DNA of 64,000 nt from Alphaproteobacteria bacterium (GTDB lineage Bacteria > Pseudomonadota > Alphaproteobacteria > CACIAM-22H2), in NCBI GenBank assembly GCA_016793165.1, contig JAEULA010000089.1:1-64000 (forward strand), read 5' to 3'. The notes under the pieces are model-generated. The model saw nothing but the letters and a program-made list of their open reading frames with translations, ran no database searches and was not told the DNA's origin. Both the position numbers and the translations under genes were made by a program. Positions within the stretch are counted from its first letter, which is position 1, and the number at the start of each line of letters is the position of its first letter. Below, in pieces: positions 1 to 8,587 of the stretch.

Positions 1-861
1 TCACGCCACCCGCAGCTTTCCGATGCGGTCGCGCGGCGTGCCCGCGGGCGCGAGGGCGAAGATGCGGCGGCGCAGGAGATCGGTGAGCGCCCGGCGATCG
101 GTGACCGGCTCGAGATCCTCGTAGGGCAGGATCGGCCCGGCATGGACCTCGAGCGGGCGTCCGACCCGTCGCAGCGCCTCGGGCACCAGCAGGGACAGGC
201 GCAGGAAGAGGCTCACCTGGCTCGCCGCCTGGAAGAGCCAGCTGTTCTGGCCGGCGAAATAGAGTGGCGCCACGTCGGCGCGCGCCTTGTGCACGAGCTT
301 GGCGGCGAAGGTCTTCCAGGGCAGGTCGCCTGCCGGGCCGAAGGGCCAGCCGGCGGTCGCGACGCCGCCCGAAGGGAAGATGGCGATCGTCTCGCCGGCC
401 TGCAGGCGCGCGACGGCCTCGCGGCCGCTGGCCGCGTTGATCCGCATCGCGTCGCGGCTGTCGGAGAAGTCGATCGGCAGCGAGAACGGCGCCATCTCCG
501 GGATGCGCAGCAGGTCGGTGTTGATGAGGATCTTCACAGGACGACCGAGGCGCTCGCCCAGCGCGAGGATGGCGATGCCGTCGGGCACGCCGAACGGATG
601 GTTCGCGACCATCAGCAGCGGGCGCCGCGGGTCGCGCGGCGGCGGCCATGCCGCCCCGTGCAGATCGAGGCGGATGTCGTAGACCGCAAGCAGCCGGTTC
701 ATCGCGTCGCCGCGATAGCCCGCGAAGCCGGCGCGCCATTCCTCGTAGCGCCGGCTCGCCTCGTCGACGCCGTAGGTCCATTCGACGAAGCGCAGGAAGC
801 GCTGCCGGGCGGCCGACATGCCGTCGCTGGCATAGCTGAGAGGGCTGCGGGGCGCGCTCAT
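1..861 (-). CDS. Lysophospholipid acyltransferase family protein
   Basis: Predicted membrane-associated acyltransferase of the PlsC/hemolysin-like group, which moves an acyl chain onto a lysolipid or related acceptor. The protein is 286 aa from the ATG at 861. The acyltransferase block I is NHPFGVPDG at residues 87-95, with the His-x5-Asp spacing of the hemolysin/OlsB-like branch. A second block, IFPSGG, stands where classical PlsC proteins have FPEG. The ATG overlaps the stop of the upstream CNB-CPBP gene by four bases (ATGA), so the two are probably co-translated. The same frame stays open further upstream, but that part is antisense-like Arg-rich sequence and is not included. Acyl donor and acceptor cannot be told. 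Confidence 0.85.
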   Translation of the reverse strand: MSAPRSPLSYASDGMSAARQRFLRFVEWTYGVDEASRRYEEWRAGFAGYRGDAMNRLLAVYDIRLDLHGAAWPPPRDPRRPLLMVANHPFGVPDGIAILALGERLGRPVKILINTDLLRIPEMAPFSLPIDFSDSRDAMRINAASGREAVARLQAGETIAIFPSGGVATAGWPFGPAGDLPWKTFAAKLVHKARADVAPLYFAGQNSWLFQAASQVSLFLRLSLLVPEALRRVGRPLEVHAGPILPYEDLEPVTDRRALTDLLRRRIFALAPAGTPRDRIGKLRVA

Positions 862-2081
862 CGGATCAGCCCGAACCAGTAGAAGGCCGCGACGCCGAGC
901 ACGACATGCGAGGTCGAGATGGCGACCACGCTGCGCGTGTGCACGAAGGCGATCCCCCAATAGATCCCGACGAGCGTGGTCAGCAACACCGGCCAGACGC
1001 CGTAGGCGATGTGCATCGCGCCGAAGGTCACGGCCGCAACGAGCGTCGAGACGACGATCCCGAGCCGCGCCCGGCTGGCGCCGAAGGCGTTGAGGATCGG
1101 CGCCTGGACGCCGGCGCGCGTGATGTACTCCTGCACCGGACACAGCACGACGACGTAGCCGACGAGCAGCGCGAGGGCGGCGGGCGTCAACAGCGCCTCG
1201 CCGCCGTCGCGCGCATGGATGGCGAGGACCGGCTCGCGCGGGTAGAGCCAGGCGCGCATCGCAGCGGCCACGACGAGTCCCGGCAGGCTCCAGGCGAGGC
1301 CGGCCGCCAACTGACGGCGCCAGTCATGGAGCTGCAGCCCGAGCGCCTCCGGCGCCTCGCCGAGCGCGCGGATGAGCCAGCGGAACACCACGCCGATCGC
1401 GCCGACGTAGACGAAGTAGAACAGGCTGGTGAACGCCACCTCGCCGAGCTCGAGCGCCGCCAGCGCGCGGCCGAGATCGGGCCGGCTGTTGCTCAGCACC
1501 ACGAACACCGCCATGAGCATGATAACGACGCTGAGATGGCGGGCGAGCCGACGCTCGCGCGCGATCGCGGCACTCATCGCCTCGGCGGTGAAGGCGGTCG
1601 TGGCGCTGAGGCGCTCGGCGGCGATGCGGCCGAAGTGCCGGGCCAGGCGCTCGCTCACCGGCTGCAGCGCGGGATCGCCGCGCAGCCGCGCATGCGGAAT
1701 CGAGGCGCCGGTCATGCCGTCCTGCGCCACGACGGTGGCGCTGTAGGCGGCGGCGGGGTCGTCGCGCAGGAACGCAATCTCCCCGATCACCGCCCCGGGA
1801 TGCAGCTCGACGAGCCGCAGCTGCCCCTCGCTCGCGGTCTCGCGGCAGACATCGGCGCGGCCCGCCGCGATCCAGTGGATCGCGGAGGCGCGCTCGCCCT
1901 CGCGCACGATCGCCTCGCCCGGCCGGTAGTCGCGCAGCACGCAGTGCCGGGCGAGCACGGCGGCGTCGCCGGGCGCGAGACCGCAGCTTCGCTCGAGGAT
2001 CGCAGCCAGCGGCTCGAGCGCGACGACGGAATCGCCGGTCGGCTCATGCGAACTGGCATCGCCGGTCGGCGTTGTCGTCAT
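858..2081 (-). CDS. Cyclic nucleotide-binding domain fused to a CPBP-family intramembrane protease-like domain
   Basis: About 407 aa in two parts. Residues 20-150 form a cNMP-binding (Crp-like) beta-barrel, with the phosphate-cassette start GEIAFLRDD. The position of the usual cassette Arg (PRxAT) reads AAYSAT, so cNMP binding is doubtful. Residues 180-400 hold about eight hydrophobic segments with CPBP/Rce1 protease motifs: QEYITR in place of EExxxR, FGAMH for FxxxH, and a later SHVVLG. The first Glu of the EE pair is Gln, so peptidase activity is uncertain. The start was set at the ATG at 2081, because the 32 codons above it look like non-coding sequence; no strong ribosome site is visible. 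It overlaps the acyltransferase gene by four bases. Confidence 0.8.
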   Translation of the reverse strand: MTTTPTGDASSHEPTGDSVVALEPLAAILERSCGLAPGDAAVLARHCVLRDYRPGEAIVREGERASAIHWIAAGRADVCRETASEGQLRLVELHPGAVIGEIAFLRDDPAAAYSATVVAQDGMTGASIPHARLRGDPALQPVSERLARHFGRIAAERLSATTAFTAEAMSAAIARERRLARHLSVVIMLMAVFVVLSNSRPDLGRALAALELGEVAFTSLFYFVYVGAIGVVFRWLIRALGEAPEALGLQLHDWRRQLAAGLAWSLPGLVVAAAMRAWLYPREPVLAIHARDGGEALLTPAALALLVGYVVVLCPVQEYITRAGVQAPILNAFGASRARLGIVVSTLVAAVTFGAMHIAYGVWPVLLTTLVGIYWGIAFVHTRSVVAISTSHVVLGVAAFYWFGLIR

Positions 2082-2286
2082 CGAACGATTCTGGGTCGAA
2101 GGCGTCTGCGAGGGCAAGACATGGGTGATGCCGGACGTGAATGGAGCAGACGCCGCTCGCGCCCGCGGCCATGGCATGACGTCCCGCGCGGGGCACGTCG
2201 GCGCCGTGGATCACCATCGTCCGAACCGGTTGTGGCGATCGGATCCGCGCCCAGTCAGGACCGACGGATTGCCTTTGATGGCCCGC

Positions 2287-2961
2287 TCAGGTGCGGCGTG
2301 GTCGGCGCCGAAGCTGCGACAGGCCGGCGAGGCCGATGCCGAGGATGGCGAGCGTGCCCGGCGCGGGTACGGGCACGGGGGACGCCACGAGCGAGACGGG
2401 GATGGGGCCGCGCGTCGTCGTGAGAGGCGTCGGCGTGTCGAGCGACAACTCGACGAAGACGTCGAAGAAGCTGTCGATGCTGAAATGCTGCTCGTCGAGG
2501 GGAACGATGGCCGTGGTGCCGGAGGAAACGGCAACGTCGCTCAGCGTCATCGTCAGCGTCGCCCCGAGCACCGGCCCGCTCAGCGACAGCGCGAGCAGTT
2601 CCGTGATCCAGCTGCCGGTCTGATCCGGCGCCGTGCGCCCCAGGACCACCTGCTCGATCATGCCGGTGAGGGCGACGGGCCCGACCGGGGTGCCGCCCAG
2701 CGTCGTCAGGGTTCCGTGATAGGCGGCGCCGGTCACGATGTCCTGGCCGACCGCGACGAAGGTCGACGAGACGGGTGCGGTGAGCGTGAACACGCCCGAC
2801 GTGATGCAGACGCCCATGGCGGGGAAGCAGCCGGCCCCGCTGGGCGAGGCGTAGTCGGCACCGAGCACCGGCAATGTCGGGGCATCGGTGATGACGGCGG
2901 CCGAGGCGGACATCGCGGACACTGCGGCGGCGACGATGCAGGCGGGAAGACACGTCTTCAT
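2287..2961 (-). CDS. PEP-CTERM-type sorted surface protein
   Basis: A secreted protein of 224 aa with no recognised enzymatic domain. It starts with a Sec signal peptide (MKTCLPAC followed by an Ala-rich hydrophobic stretch ending ASA). The body is rich in Thr, Val, Ser and Gly. It ends with VPVPAPGTLAILGIGLAGL and an Arg-rich tail (RRRPRR), the tripartite exosortase sorting signal. The ATG at 2961 is preceded by GGAGGG at good spacing, which decides the start. It is divergent from a second protein of the same type at 3203. The function of the exported domain is unknown. Confidence 0.8.
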   Translation of the reverse strand: MKTCLPACIVAAAVSAMSASAAVITDAPTLPVLGADYASPSGAGCFPAMGVCITSGVFTLTAPVSSTFVAVGQDIVTGAAYHGTLTTLGGTPVGPVALTGMIEQVVLGRTAPDQTGSWITELLALSLSGPVLGATLTMTLSDVAVSSGTTAIVPLDEQHFSIDSFFDVFVELSLDTPTPLTTTRGPIPVSLVASPVPVPAPGTLAILGIGLAGLSQLRRRPRRT

Positions 2962-3202
2962 GCCCCAAGCCCTCCGGATTCTCCCGGCTCGAGCGGCGGG
3001 AGCACCGCAACTGCGAGCCTTCCGCTTTCGCGGCGGTGGAGTCAAATAGGCGGCGGTGCGCACACCGGATCGTGATCGCGGCTGATGCCGTGCGGGCAGC
3101 GGAGGGCTCCGGCGCGGCTGGCCATCGGGATGCGCGACGCCTAAGGTCACGCGACGTCGGCTTCAGGGCGCGGCGTCAGGAATAGTTTCGGGGGGAACGA
3201 GA

Positions 3203-4006
3203 ATGAACACGCTGCTTCGTGTCGGCTACCTCACGGCGCTGCTCGGCGCGCCGGTCGCGGCGGCGGACGCCGCGACGCTGGTGGCCACGTACACCTTCAA
3301 CGACACGCTCGCCGCCGTGGAGGCGTCGGCGCCGGCCCTGGTGTCGATCGATCCGTTGGGCGAGAACGGCTTCCAGACCGCGCTCGTGCACGGCGTGAGC
3401 CAGCGGGTGTTCCGCTGGTCCGGAAACGGGAGCGCGCCGGCGTTGAACGCCGGCCTGTCGCTCGACGCCACCGGGCTCGTGACCTACGACAACTACTCGA
3501 TCGAGATGACCTTCGAATTCGAAGCGGCGGCGGCGTTCGGTGACGGCTGGCGTCGAATCGTGGACACCCAGAACCGGCAATCCGACAACGGCTTCTACGT
3601 CGAGCCCGGCAATGCCCTGCAGGTCTATCCCGTCGTGACCGGAGCGACCGTCTTCACGACGCCCGGCTTCCACGACGTGGTGCTGACGAACTTCGTCGTG
3701 GGCGGCGTGCGCGAAGTGAAGGCCTATCTCGACGGCGTGCTCGAGCTCGTCTCGGACACCGACCAGCTGAATCTCGACAACGCGGACAACCCCGGGCATC
3801 TCCTGCACTTCTTCGTCGACAACCTGGCCGGCCCGGCGCAGCTGGAATTCGCGAACGGGCGGATTGCCGCGCTCCGCCTCTACGACGGGATCGTCGTTCC
3901 CACGGTGATCGAGCCGGGCTCGGCCTCGCTGCTGGCGGCCGGCCTTCTGGCTCTCGGGGCCGGGACGCGACGCAGGCTCGCCCGCCGCGGTTCCCGTCCG
4001 GACTGA
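3203..4006 (+). CDS. PEP-CTERM-type secreted protein with a LamG/concanavalin-like body
   Basis: A 267 aa exported protein. An N-terminal signal peptide of about 24 residues is followed by a beta-rich domain resembling LamG/concanavalin A-like lectin folds (aromatic and Asp/Asn-rich strands such as NYSIEMTFEF and EVKAYLDGVLE). The C-terminus carries IEPGSASLLAAGLLALGAG and then RRRLARRG, a PEP-CTERM sorting signal. The start is supported by a GGGGGGAACGAGA leader directly before the ATG. LamG folds often bind carbohydrate, so exopolysaccharide contact is a reasonable but unproved role. It is divergent from the surface-protein gene at 2287-2961 across about 240 bases with no other gene. Confidence 0.82.
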   Translation: MNTLLRVGYLTALLGAPVAAADAATLVATYTFNDTLAAVEASAPALVSIDPLGENGFQTALVHGVSQRVFRWSGNGSAPALNAGLSLDATGLVTYDNYSIEMTFEFEAAAAFGDGWRRIVDTQNRQSDNGFYVEPGNALQVYPVVTGATVFTTPGFHDVVLTNFVVGGVREVKAYLDGVLELVSDTDQLNLDNADNPGHLLHFFVDNLAGPAQLEFANGRIAALRLYDGIVVPTVIEPGSASLLAAGLLALGAGTRRRLARRGSRPD

Positions 4007-4135
4007 CAACCCGCGGTGCGGGTGTCGGGCGCGCTGCGATGGGGCCGCGCCCGTATCCGCGAACCCGGCCGAACCGTACGGCGTTGACGGCCCGCCGCGG
4101 TGCGCGGCGGTGCCCATCTGAAGGAGCGAGAGGAC

Positions 4136-4933
4136 ATGGAACTCGGGCTCGAGGACAAGGTCGCGATCATCACCGGCGGCAGCGAGGGCATCGGCCGCGC
4201 GACGGCCAAGCGTCTCGTCGCCGAGGGCGCGCGCGTCGCGATCGTCGGCCGGCGCGAGGACGTCCTGCGCGAGGCCGCTGATCGCATCGATCCGACTCGT
4301 GCCGGCCGCGTCCTCACCGTGCCCGGCGACGTCGCGGCGCCCGACACCGCGGCACGGATCGTGGCGCGGACACTCGAGCGCTTCGGCCGCATCGACATCC
4401 TCGTGAACAACGCCGGCGTCTCGGCGGCGAAGGCGTTCGAAGACGTCGACGACACCGGTTGGGAAGCCGATTTCGAGCTGAAGCTCTGGGCCGCCGTGCG
4501 CCTGACGCGCGCCGTGCTGCCGTCGATGCGCAGCCAGGGCGGCGGGCGCATCGTCAACGTGACGAACCTCGCGGGCCGCACGCCCGGTGCGGGATCGATG
4601 CCCACCTCGATCTCGCGCGCAGCGGGGATCGCGCTGACCAAGGCCCTGTCGAAGGACCTCGCCAAGGACAACATTCTCGTCAACACCGTGTGCATCGGCC
4701 TGATCAAGAGCGGCCAGCACGAGCGGCGCTATGCGCGCGAGGCCGGGCCGGGCGCTAATGTCGACCTCGAGCAGCGCTATGCCGACGACGCCGCCTGCCG
4801 CTCGATTCCTCTCGGACGCATCGGCGAAACCGAGGAGGCCGGGGACGTCATCGCCTTCCTCGTCTCGGCGCGCGCCAGCTATCTCACCGGCGTCGCGATC
4901 AATATCGACGGCGGCACATCGTCCGTCGTGTAG
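4136..4933 (+). CDS. SDR-family protein lacking the catalytic Tyr-Lys pair
   Basis: A 265 aa protein with the short-chain dehydrogenase/reductase fold. The dinucleotide motif TGGSEGIG is near residue 14, NNAGVS near residue 89, and the C-terminal end reads TGVAINIDGG. Where active SDRs have YxxxK (as in YSASKAA), this protein reads TSISRAAG, so both Tyr and Lys are replaced. The Ser region (VNVTNLAG) is also changed. It may bind nucleotide without normal redox chemistry, or use other residues. AAGGAG lies about ten bases before the ATG at 4136; the open frame further upstream is rejected for lack of any SDR similarity. No operon partner is evident. Confidence 0.88.
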   Translation: MELGLEDKVAIITGGSEGIGRATAKRLVAEGARVAIVGRREDVLREAADRIDPTRAGRVLTVPGDVAAPDTAARIVARTLERFGRIDILVNNAGVSAAKAFEDVDDTGWEADFELKLWAAVRLTRAVLPSMRSQGGGRIVNVTNLAGRTPGAGSMPTSISRAAGIALTKALSKDLAKDNILVNTVCIGLIKSGQHERRYAREAGPGANVDLEQRYADDAACRSIPLGRIGETEEAGDVIAFLVSARASYLTGVAINIDGGTSSVV

Positions 4934-5194
4934 GCGCGTGCGCTGCGGACGGCAGCGGCGGTTCTCGCGGAGCGGCCCCGCACCGGTCACACGCCTAGAT
5001 CGAAGAGGGCTGTCGATTCGAGTTACATCGCTCCGACCCGAGCGGCCGCGCCGGCCGGCCGACCCCGTCCAAACGGCTGATTTTCTTCAATCTTGATTCT
5101 CTGGCGCGGTCCTTGCTGCGGATCAATCGTGCCGTCCCGCTCGACGGCCCCGTCGATCGCGAGTTCGACGTTTCACCGCAAGTGGAGGGAAGTA
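4934..5194. other. Gene-free spacer
   Basis: About 260 bases between the SDR and the small Tat-signal gene. It holds a more AT-rich patch around 5080-5105 (TTTTCTTCAATCTTGATTC) that may contain the promoter of the downstream gene, but no convincing -35/-10 pair is visible. Confidence 0.4.
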
Positions 5195-5359
5195 ATGGAG
5201 AAGTCAGAGAAGACCGCGGCCGGCCGCCGCGAGTTCGTCAAGCGCGCCGGCCGCGCCGTCGTCGCCGCGCCGGCCGCTGCGCTCCTGATCGACGCGGCGT
5301 CGAAGGGCGCCAAGGCGCAGGTCCGCATCGCCGTCGCCTACGAGCCGGTGACGTTCTGA
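5195..5359 (+). CDS. Small Tat-signal protein (54 aa), function unknown
   Basis: A very short gene with a strong ribosome site (GGAGGGA, six bases before the ATG). It encodes a twin-arginine signal, RREFVKRAG, then a hydrophobic Ala/Val stretch and a possible AKA cleavage site, and only about 15 residues beyond it. Such peptides resemble the small Tat-signal subunits beside redox enzymes such as formate dehydrogenases, but no such enzyme is adjacent here. A 12-bp hairpin begins seven bases after the stop, supporting a separate transcript. It could be a minimal exported peptide or the remnant of a longer Tat substrate. Confidence 0.6.
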   Translation: MEKSEKTAAGRREFVKRAGRAVVAAPAAALLIDAASKGAKAQVRIAVAYEPVTF

Positions 5360-5365
5360 AGCCGG

Positions 5366-5394
5366 GCGGTCGCCGGCGCCGAGCCGGCGACCGC
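5366..5394 (+). terminator. Strong hairpin after the small Tat gene
   Basis: A perfect 12-bp stem (GCGGTCGCCGGC paired with GCCGGCGACCGC) with a five-base loop, starting seven bases after the stop of the Tat-signal gene. There is only a weak pyrimidine run afterwards (AGACTCTTCC), so it is either a poor intrinsic terminator or a 3-prime stabilising structure. Confidence 0.5.
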
Positions 5395-5764
5395 AGACTC
5401 TTCCAGTTCCGTCGCATCGCCCGCCGTCTCGCGACGCGACGGTTCGGCCCCTTCGCGCGCGACGAGGGCGACGACGGATGAACGGCGCGGTCGTGGCGAC
5501 CGCAGTCCTGCGAACGGGCGCAAGCCTGCCGACGGGGAACGCCCGTCCCGTGTCGGCCAGCCCGATTGTCCAGCCACCGCCTTCGGATAAGCTGACCGCT
5601 CCGTCGCCGGCGACGGATCAGGCGTGCCGAAAGCACGACTCGCGTCGGCGACCCTGCGCCGCTGCGCGCGGATTCCTTCCGTCGCGCACGATCCGCTCCG
5701 GACGCCCGGGGCGGCGCAGGCCCACCCGGCGTCCGGCCCCTGCAATCCATCGGAGAGAATCCGG
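5395..5764. other. Gene-free stretch before the amine oxidase
   Basis: About 370 bases with no open frame resembling a protein family. The frame of the downstream amine oxidase remains open upstream, but its translation there is Arg/Ser/Pro-rich and lacks homology-like features. A ribosome site (GGAGAG) sits at the end of the stretch, just before 5765. Nothing else is recognised. Confidence 0.45.
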
Positions 5765-7615
5765 ATGCCTGCCGAGCGGATCCTCATCATCGGTGCCGGG
5801 CTCGCCGGACTGGCCGCTGCACGCGCGCTGCACGACCGCGGCTATCCGGTCACCGTGCTCGAGGCGCGCGATCGCGTCGGTGGCCGGTGCCACACGGTCG
5901 GCGGCCTCGACGACGGCGCGCACTGGATCCACGGGACCGAGGGCAATCCGCTGACCTCGCTCGCGCGGCGTCATTCGCTCGCGACGGTGTTCGTCGGCGG
6001 CGACAGCACCTACACCGGCGGCTGGGAGCATCTCGTGCTGTTCGGCCCCGGCGGAGGCCCGCTCGACGACGATGCCAAGCTGCGCAGCATCCTGGCCGCC
6101 GACGACATCAAGAGCGGGCTCGACGCGCTGCGCGCCGCGATGGAGCGGGAAGGGGCGCCCGACATCCCGATGCGGGCCGCGGTGGCGAAGGTGCTCGGCG
6201 CTCGCCGCGACGACGCGGCGCGCCGGACGAGCATCGACTGGCACACGATGCTGCAGGTTCGCGACGACCTCGGAAGCGATCCGGGCGACCTCTCGTTCCT
6301 GCATTGGGACGACGGCTACGAGATGTTCGGCTACGGCGACAGCTGCCTCGTCGACGGCTTCCAGTCGCTGTCGGACGGGCTCGCGGCCGGGCTCGACATC
6401 CGCCTCGGCGAGGTGGTGCGCCGCGTGGCGTGCGACGAGGCGCGGGGCGTCGAGGTCGAGACGGCGACCGGCCGCTTCGATGCGGATCGCGCGATCGTCA
6501 CCCTGCCGCTGGGGCTGTTGAAGGAGGGTGCGATCGCCTTCGAGCCGCCTCTGCCGGCTCGCAAGCGCGACGCAATCGACCGGCTCGGCTGGGGCTACAT
6601 GGCGAAGGTCATTGTGCGCTTCGACGCGCCGTTCTGGCCCGTGGACCAGTACGTGTTCGGCTACATGTGCCGCCCGGTCGAGGATCATCCGACCAACGTG
6701 ATCAGCGCCTGGTACACCCATCGCATCCCGGCGCTCGTCATGCTGATCGGCGGCGTGCGCGGTCGCGAGATCGAGACTTGGCCGGCCGAGCGTCTGCACC
6801 GATGGGCCGTGGCGATGCTCGGCGACCTGTTCGGCGCCGACGTCCCGCCGCCGCTGGAGGTGCGCTGCACGTCCTGGGGTCGCGACCCGTTCTCGCACGG
6901 CGCCTATGCCTACGTGCGGGTGGGCTCGTCGCCGGCCGACATGGAGGAGCTCGCGGCGCCGGTCGGGACGCGGCTGATGTTCGCGGGCGAGGCGACCTAC
7001 CGTCAGCACTGGGGCTGCGCCCATGGCGCCTACGTGTCGGGCCTGCGCGAGGCTAATCGCATCGCCGGCGATCCGCGGATCCTGCCGAGCCGCAGCTACA
7101 CCGAGAACCGGCGCTGGCGCGAGCTGATGCAGCGCGCGAACCGGTTCTTCAACTTCCACGGCCGGGCACTGGATGCCGACGAGCTGGCGTCGCGCGTCGC
7201 GCTGCTGTCGGACAGCGACGTGTTCGGGGTGGTGAGTGCCACCGATCTGGAGCTGCTCGCGACGATGTTCGAGCGCGAGGAGTTCGCGGACGGCACGGCG
7301 ATCTGCCGCGCCGGCGATCCCGCGGACCGCATGTTCGTCATCGCCGCCGGCGAGGCGGAGGTCGATGTCGGCGACGGCGCCGGGCGGCGGATCCGGCTGC
7401 GGCCGGGCGAGGTGCTCGGCGAACACGGCATGTTCGTCGCCGGGACCCGCACCGCGACGGTGCTCGCGCGCGGGCCCGTGCGGGCGCTGGCGCTCGACTA
7501 CCAGCGATTCCGCTCGTTCCTGCTGACCTTTCCCGAGGCCGCGGTGGCGCTGCTGGGCACCGCGATCAAGCGCCTCGTGCGCGTGCAGTCGACGCGCCAG
7601 CTCTCCGCGGACTGA
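5765..7615 (+). CDS. Flavin amine oxidase fused to a C-terminal cyclic nucleotide-binding domain
   Basis: A 616 aa protein. Residues 1-465 are a flavin-containing amine oxidase: GAGLAGL (residues 10-16) and GGRCHTVGG bind FAD, HWIHG follows, and the late FAD motif FAGEATYRQHWGCAHGAY is typical of polyamine/monoamine oxidases. From about residue 479 the chain becomes a cNMP-binding domain (CRAGDPADRMFVIAAGEAEV, then GEVLGEHGMF and GTRTATVLA), which keeps the cassette Arg needed for phosphate contact. The arrangement suggests an oxidase gated by cAMP/cGMP or by a related ligand. GGAGAG precedes the ATG. No signal peptide is present, so it is probably cytoplasmic. The substrate is unknown, with polyamines or aromatic amines possible. 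Confidence 0.88.
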   Translation: MPAERILIIGAGLAGLAAARALHDRGYPVTVLEARDRVGGRCHTVGGLDDGAHWIHGTEGNPLTSLARRHSLATVFVGGDSTYTGGWEHLVLFGPGGGPLDDDAKLRSILAADDIKSGLDALRAAMEREGAPDIPMRAAVAKVLGARRDDAARRTSIDWHTMLQVRDDLGSDPGDLSFLHWDDGYEMFGYGDSCLVDGFQSLSDGLAAGLDIRLGEVVRRVACDEARGVEVETATGRFDADRAIVTLPLGLLKEGAIAFEPPLPARKRDAIDRLGWGYMAKVIVRFDAPFWPVDQYVFGYMCRPVEDHPTNVISAWYTHRIPALVMLIGGVRGREIETWPAERLHRWAVAMLGDLFGADVPPPLEVRCTSWGRDPFSHGAYAYVRVGSSPADMEELAAPVGTRLMFAGEATYRQHWGCAHGAYVSGLREANRIAGDPRILPSRSYTENRRWRELMQRANRFFNFHGRALDADELASRVALLSDSDVFGVVSATDLELLATMFEREEFADGTAICRAGDPADRMFVIAAGEAEVDVGDGAGRRIRLRPGEVLGEHGMFVAGTRTATVLARGPVRALALDYQRFRSFLLTFPEAAVALLGTAIKRLVRVQSTRQLSAD

Positions 7616-7648
7616 CGCGCGTCGCGCGCGACCAGGCGCCGTTGCTCG

Positions 7649-8587
7649 CTACGGTGCCGGCGGCCCGCGCCGCCGCGCGATGAAATAGACATGCGCGTTG
7701 TCGAGCTCGGCCTCGAGACGCGCGGAGACCTCGTCGATCGTCGCCTGCACGGCGCCCATCGGCACGTCGGGGGCGAACTCGGCGAGCACCTCGATGAACA
7801 CCCGCCGGCCCGACCGGCGCGAGCGGACCTCGTGCACGGCATGCACATGCGCGCCGTGCTCGGCGAGCCGCCGCTCCACCAGCGCCAGCGCCGCGGGCTC
7901 GGCGGCGCGGTCGATGATGTCGTAGAACGAGCCGCGGACGAGATGGACGATGTGATAGATCATGAATCCCGAAAGCAGGAACGACGCCACGGGATCGAGA
8001 TAGAAGGTCCAGGACTCCACCGGCAGCAGCCAGGCGAGCCCCAGCGGCACGATGATCACCACCGCCTGGCCGACATTGATCAGATAGAGTCGCCACTGGC
8101 TCTCGATCACCGGCGCGGGATCGCGCCGCCATTGCGCGAAGGCGCGCAGGAACAGGTAGCCGTAGACGAAGAACGACGCGGCGACCACGATCAGGCCGAA
8201 GCCCTGGCCCTCGAGCGGCTCCGGCTCGAGGAGTCCGCGGATCGCGCCGAAGACGATGATCGTCAGCGACACGCATTGTCCGGCGGCGACGCCGAAGGCG
8301 GTCAGGCTCTCGAGCTTGCCGAGGCCGAAATTGTAGCGGCGGCGGTCGTAGGTCGCGAAGGCGCGCAGCGTCAGCCACGCGGCGAGAACCGTCGTGGTGT
8401 CGGAGACGACGATCGCGAAGTCGGCCCACAGCGCGAGGGAGTTGGCCACCCAGGCCGCGTAGAGCGAGAACGGGAACTGGCAGACATTGACGAGCAGTCC
8501 CATCAGGGCGGTGCGCTGCTCGCCGGCCTGCGCGGTCTCGGAGATCGAGTGCGCGCCGCGAGTCGGGGACGGGGCGTCGGGGTTCAT
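7649..8587 (-). CDS. Cation diffusion facilitator (CDF)-like transporter
   Basis: A 312 aa membrane protein with about six hydrophobic segments, the CDF signature YNFGLGKLESL and a C-terminal cytoplasmic domain (residues 225-305) like the CDF metallochaperone-like dimerisation domain. CDF proteins export Zn, Fe, Mn or Co in exchange for protons. The usual metal site in TM2 (HxxxD or DxxxD) reads ADFAIVVSD here, with Ile at the usual His/Asp place. The matching TM5 site also lacks a clear His/Asp pair, so ion specificity or activity may be altered. The ATG at 8587 follows a weak AAGGG. It is convergent with the amine oxidase gene and divergent from the small secreted protein. Confidence 0.82.
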   Translation of the reverse strand: MNPDAPSPTRGAHSISETAQAGEQRTALMGLLVNVCQFPFSLYAAWVANSLALWADFAIVVSDTTTVLAAWLTLRAFATYDRRRYNFGLGKLESLTAFGVAAGQCVSLTIIVFGAIRGLLEPEPLEGQGFGLIVVAASFFVYGYLFLRAFAQWRRDPAPVIESQWRLYLINVGQAVVIIVPLGLAWLLPVESWTFYLDPVASFLLSGFMIYHIVHLVRGSFYDIIDRAAEPAALALVERRLAEHGAHVHAVHEVRSRRSGRRVFIEVLAEFAPDVPMGAVQATIDEVSARLEAELDNAHVYFIARRRGPPAP

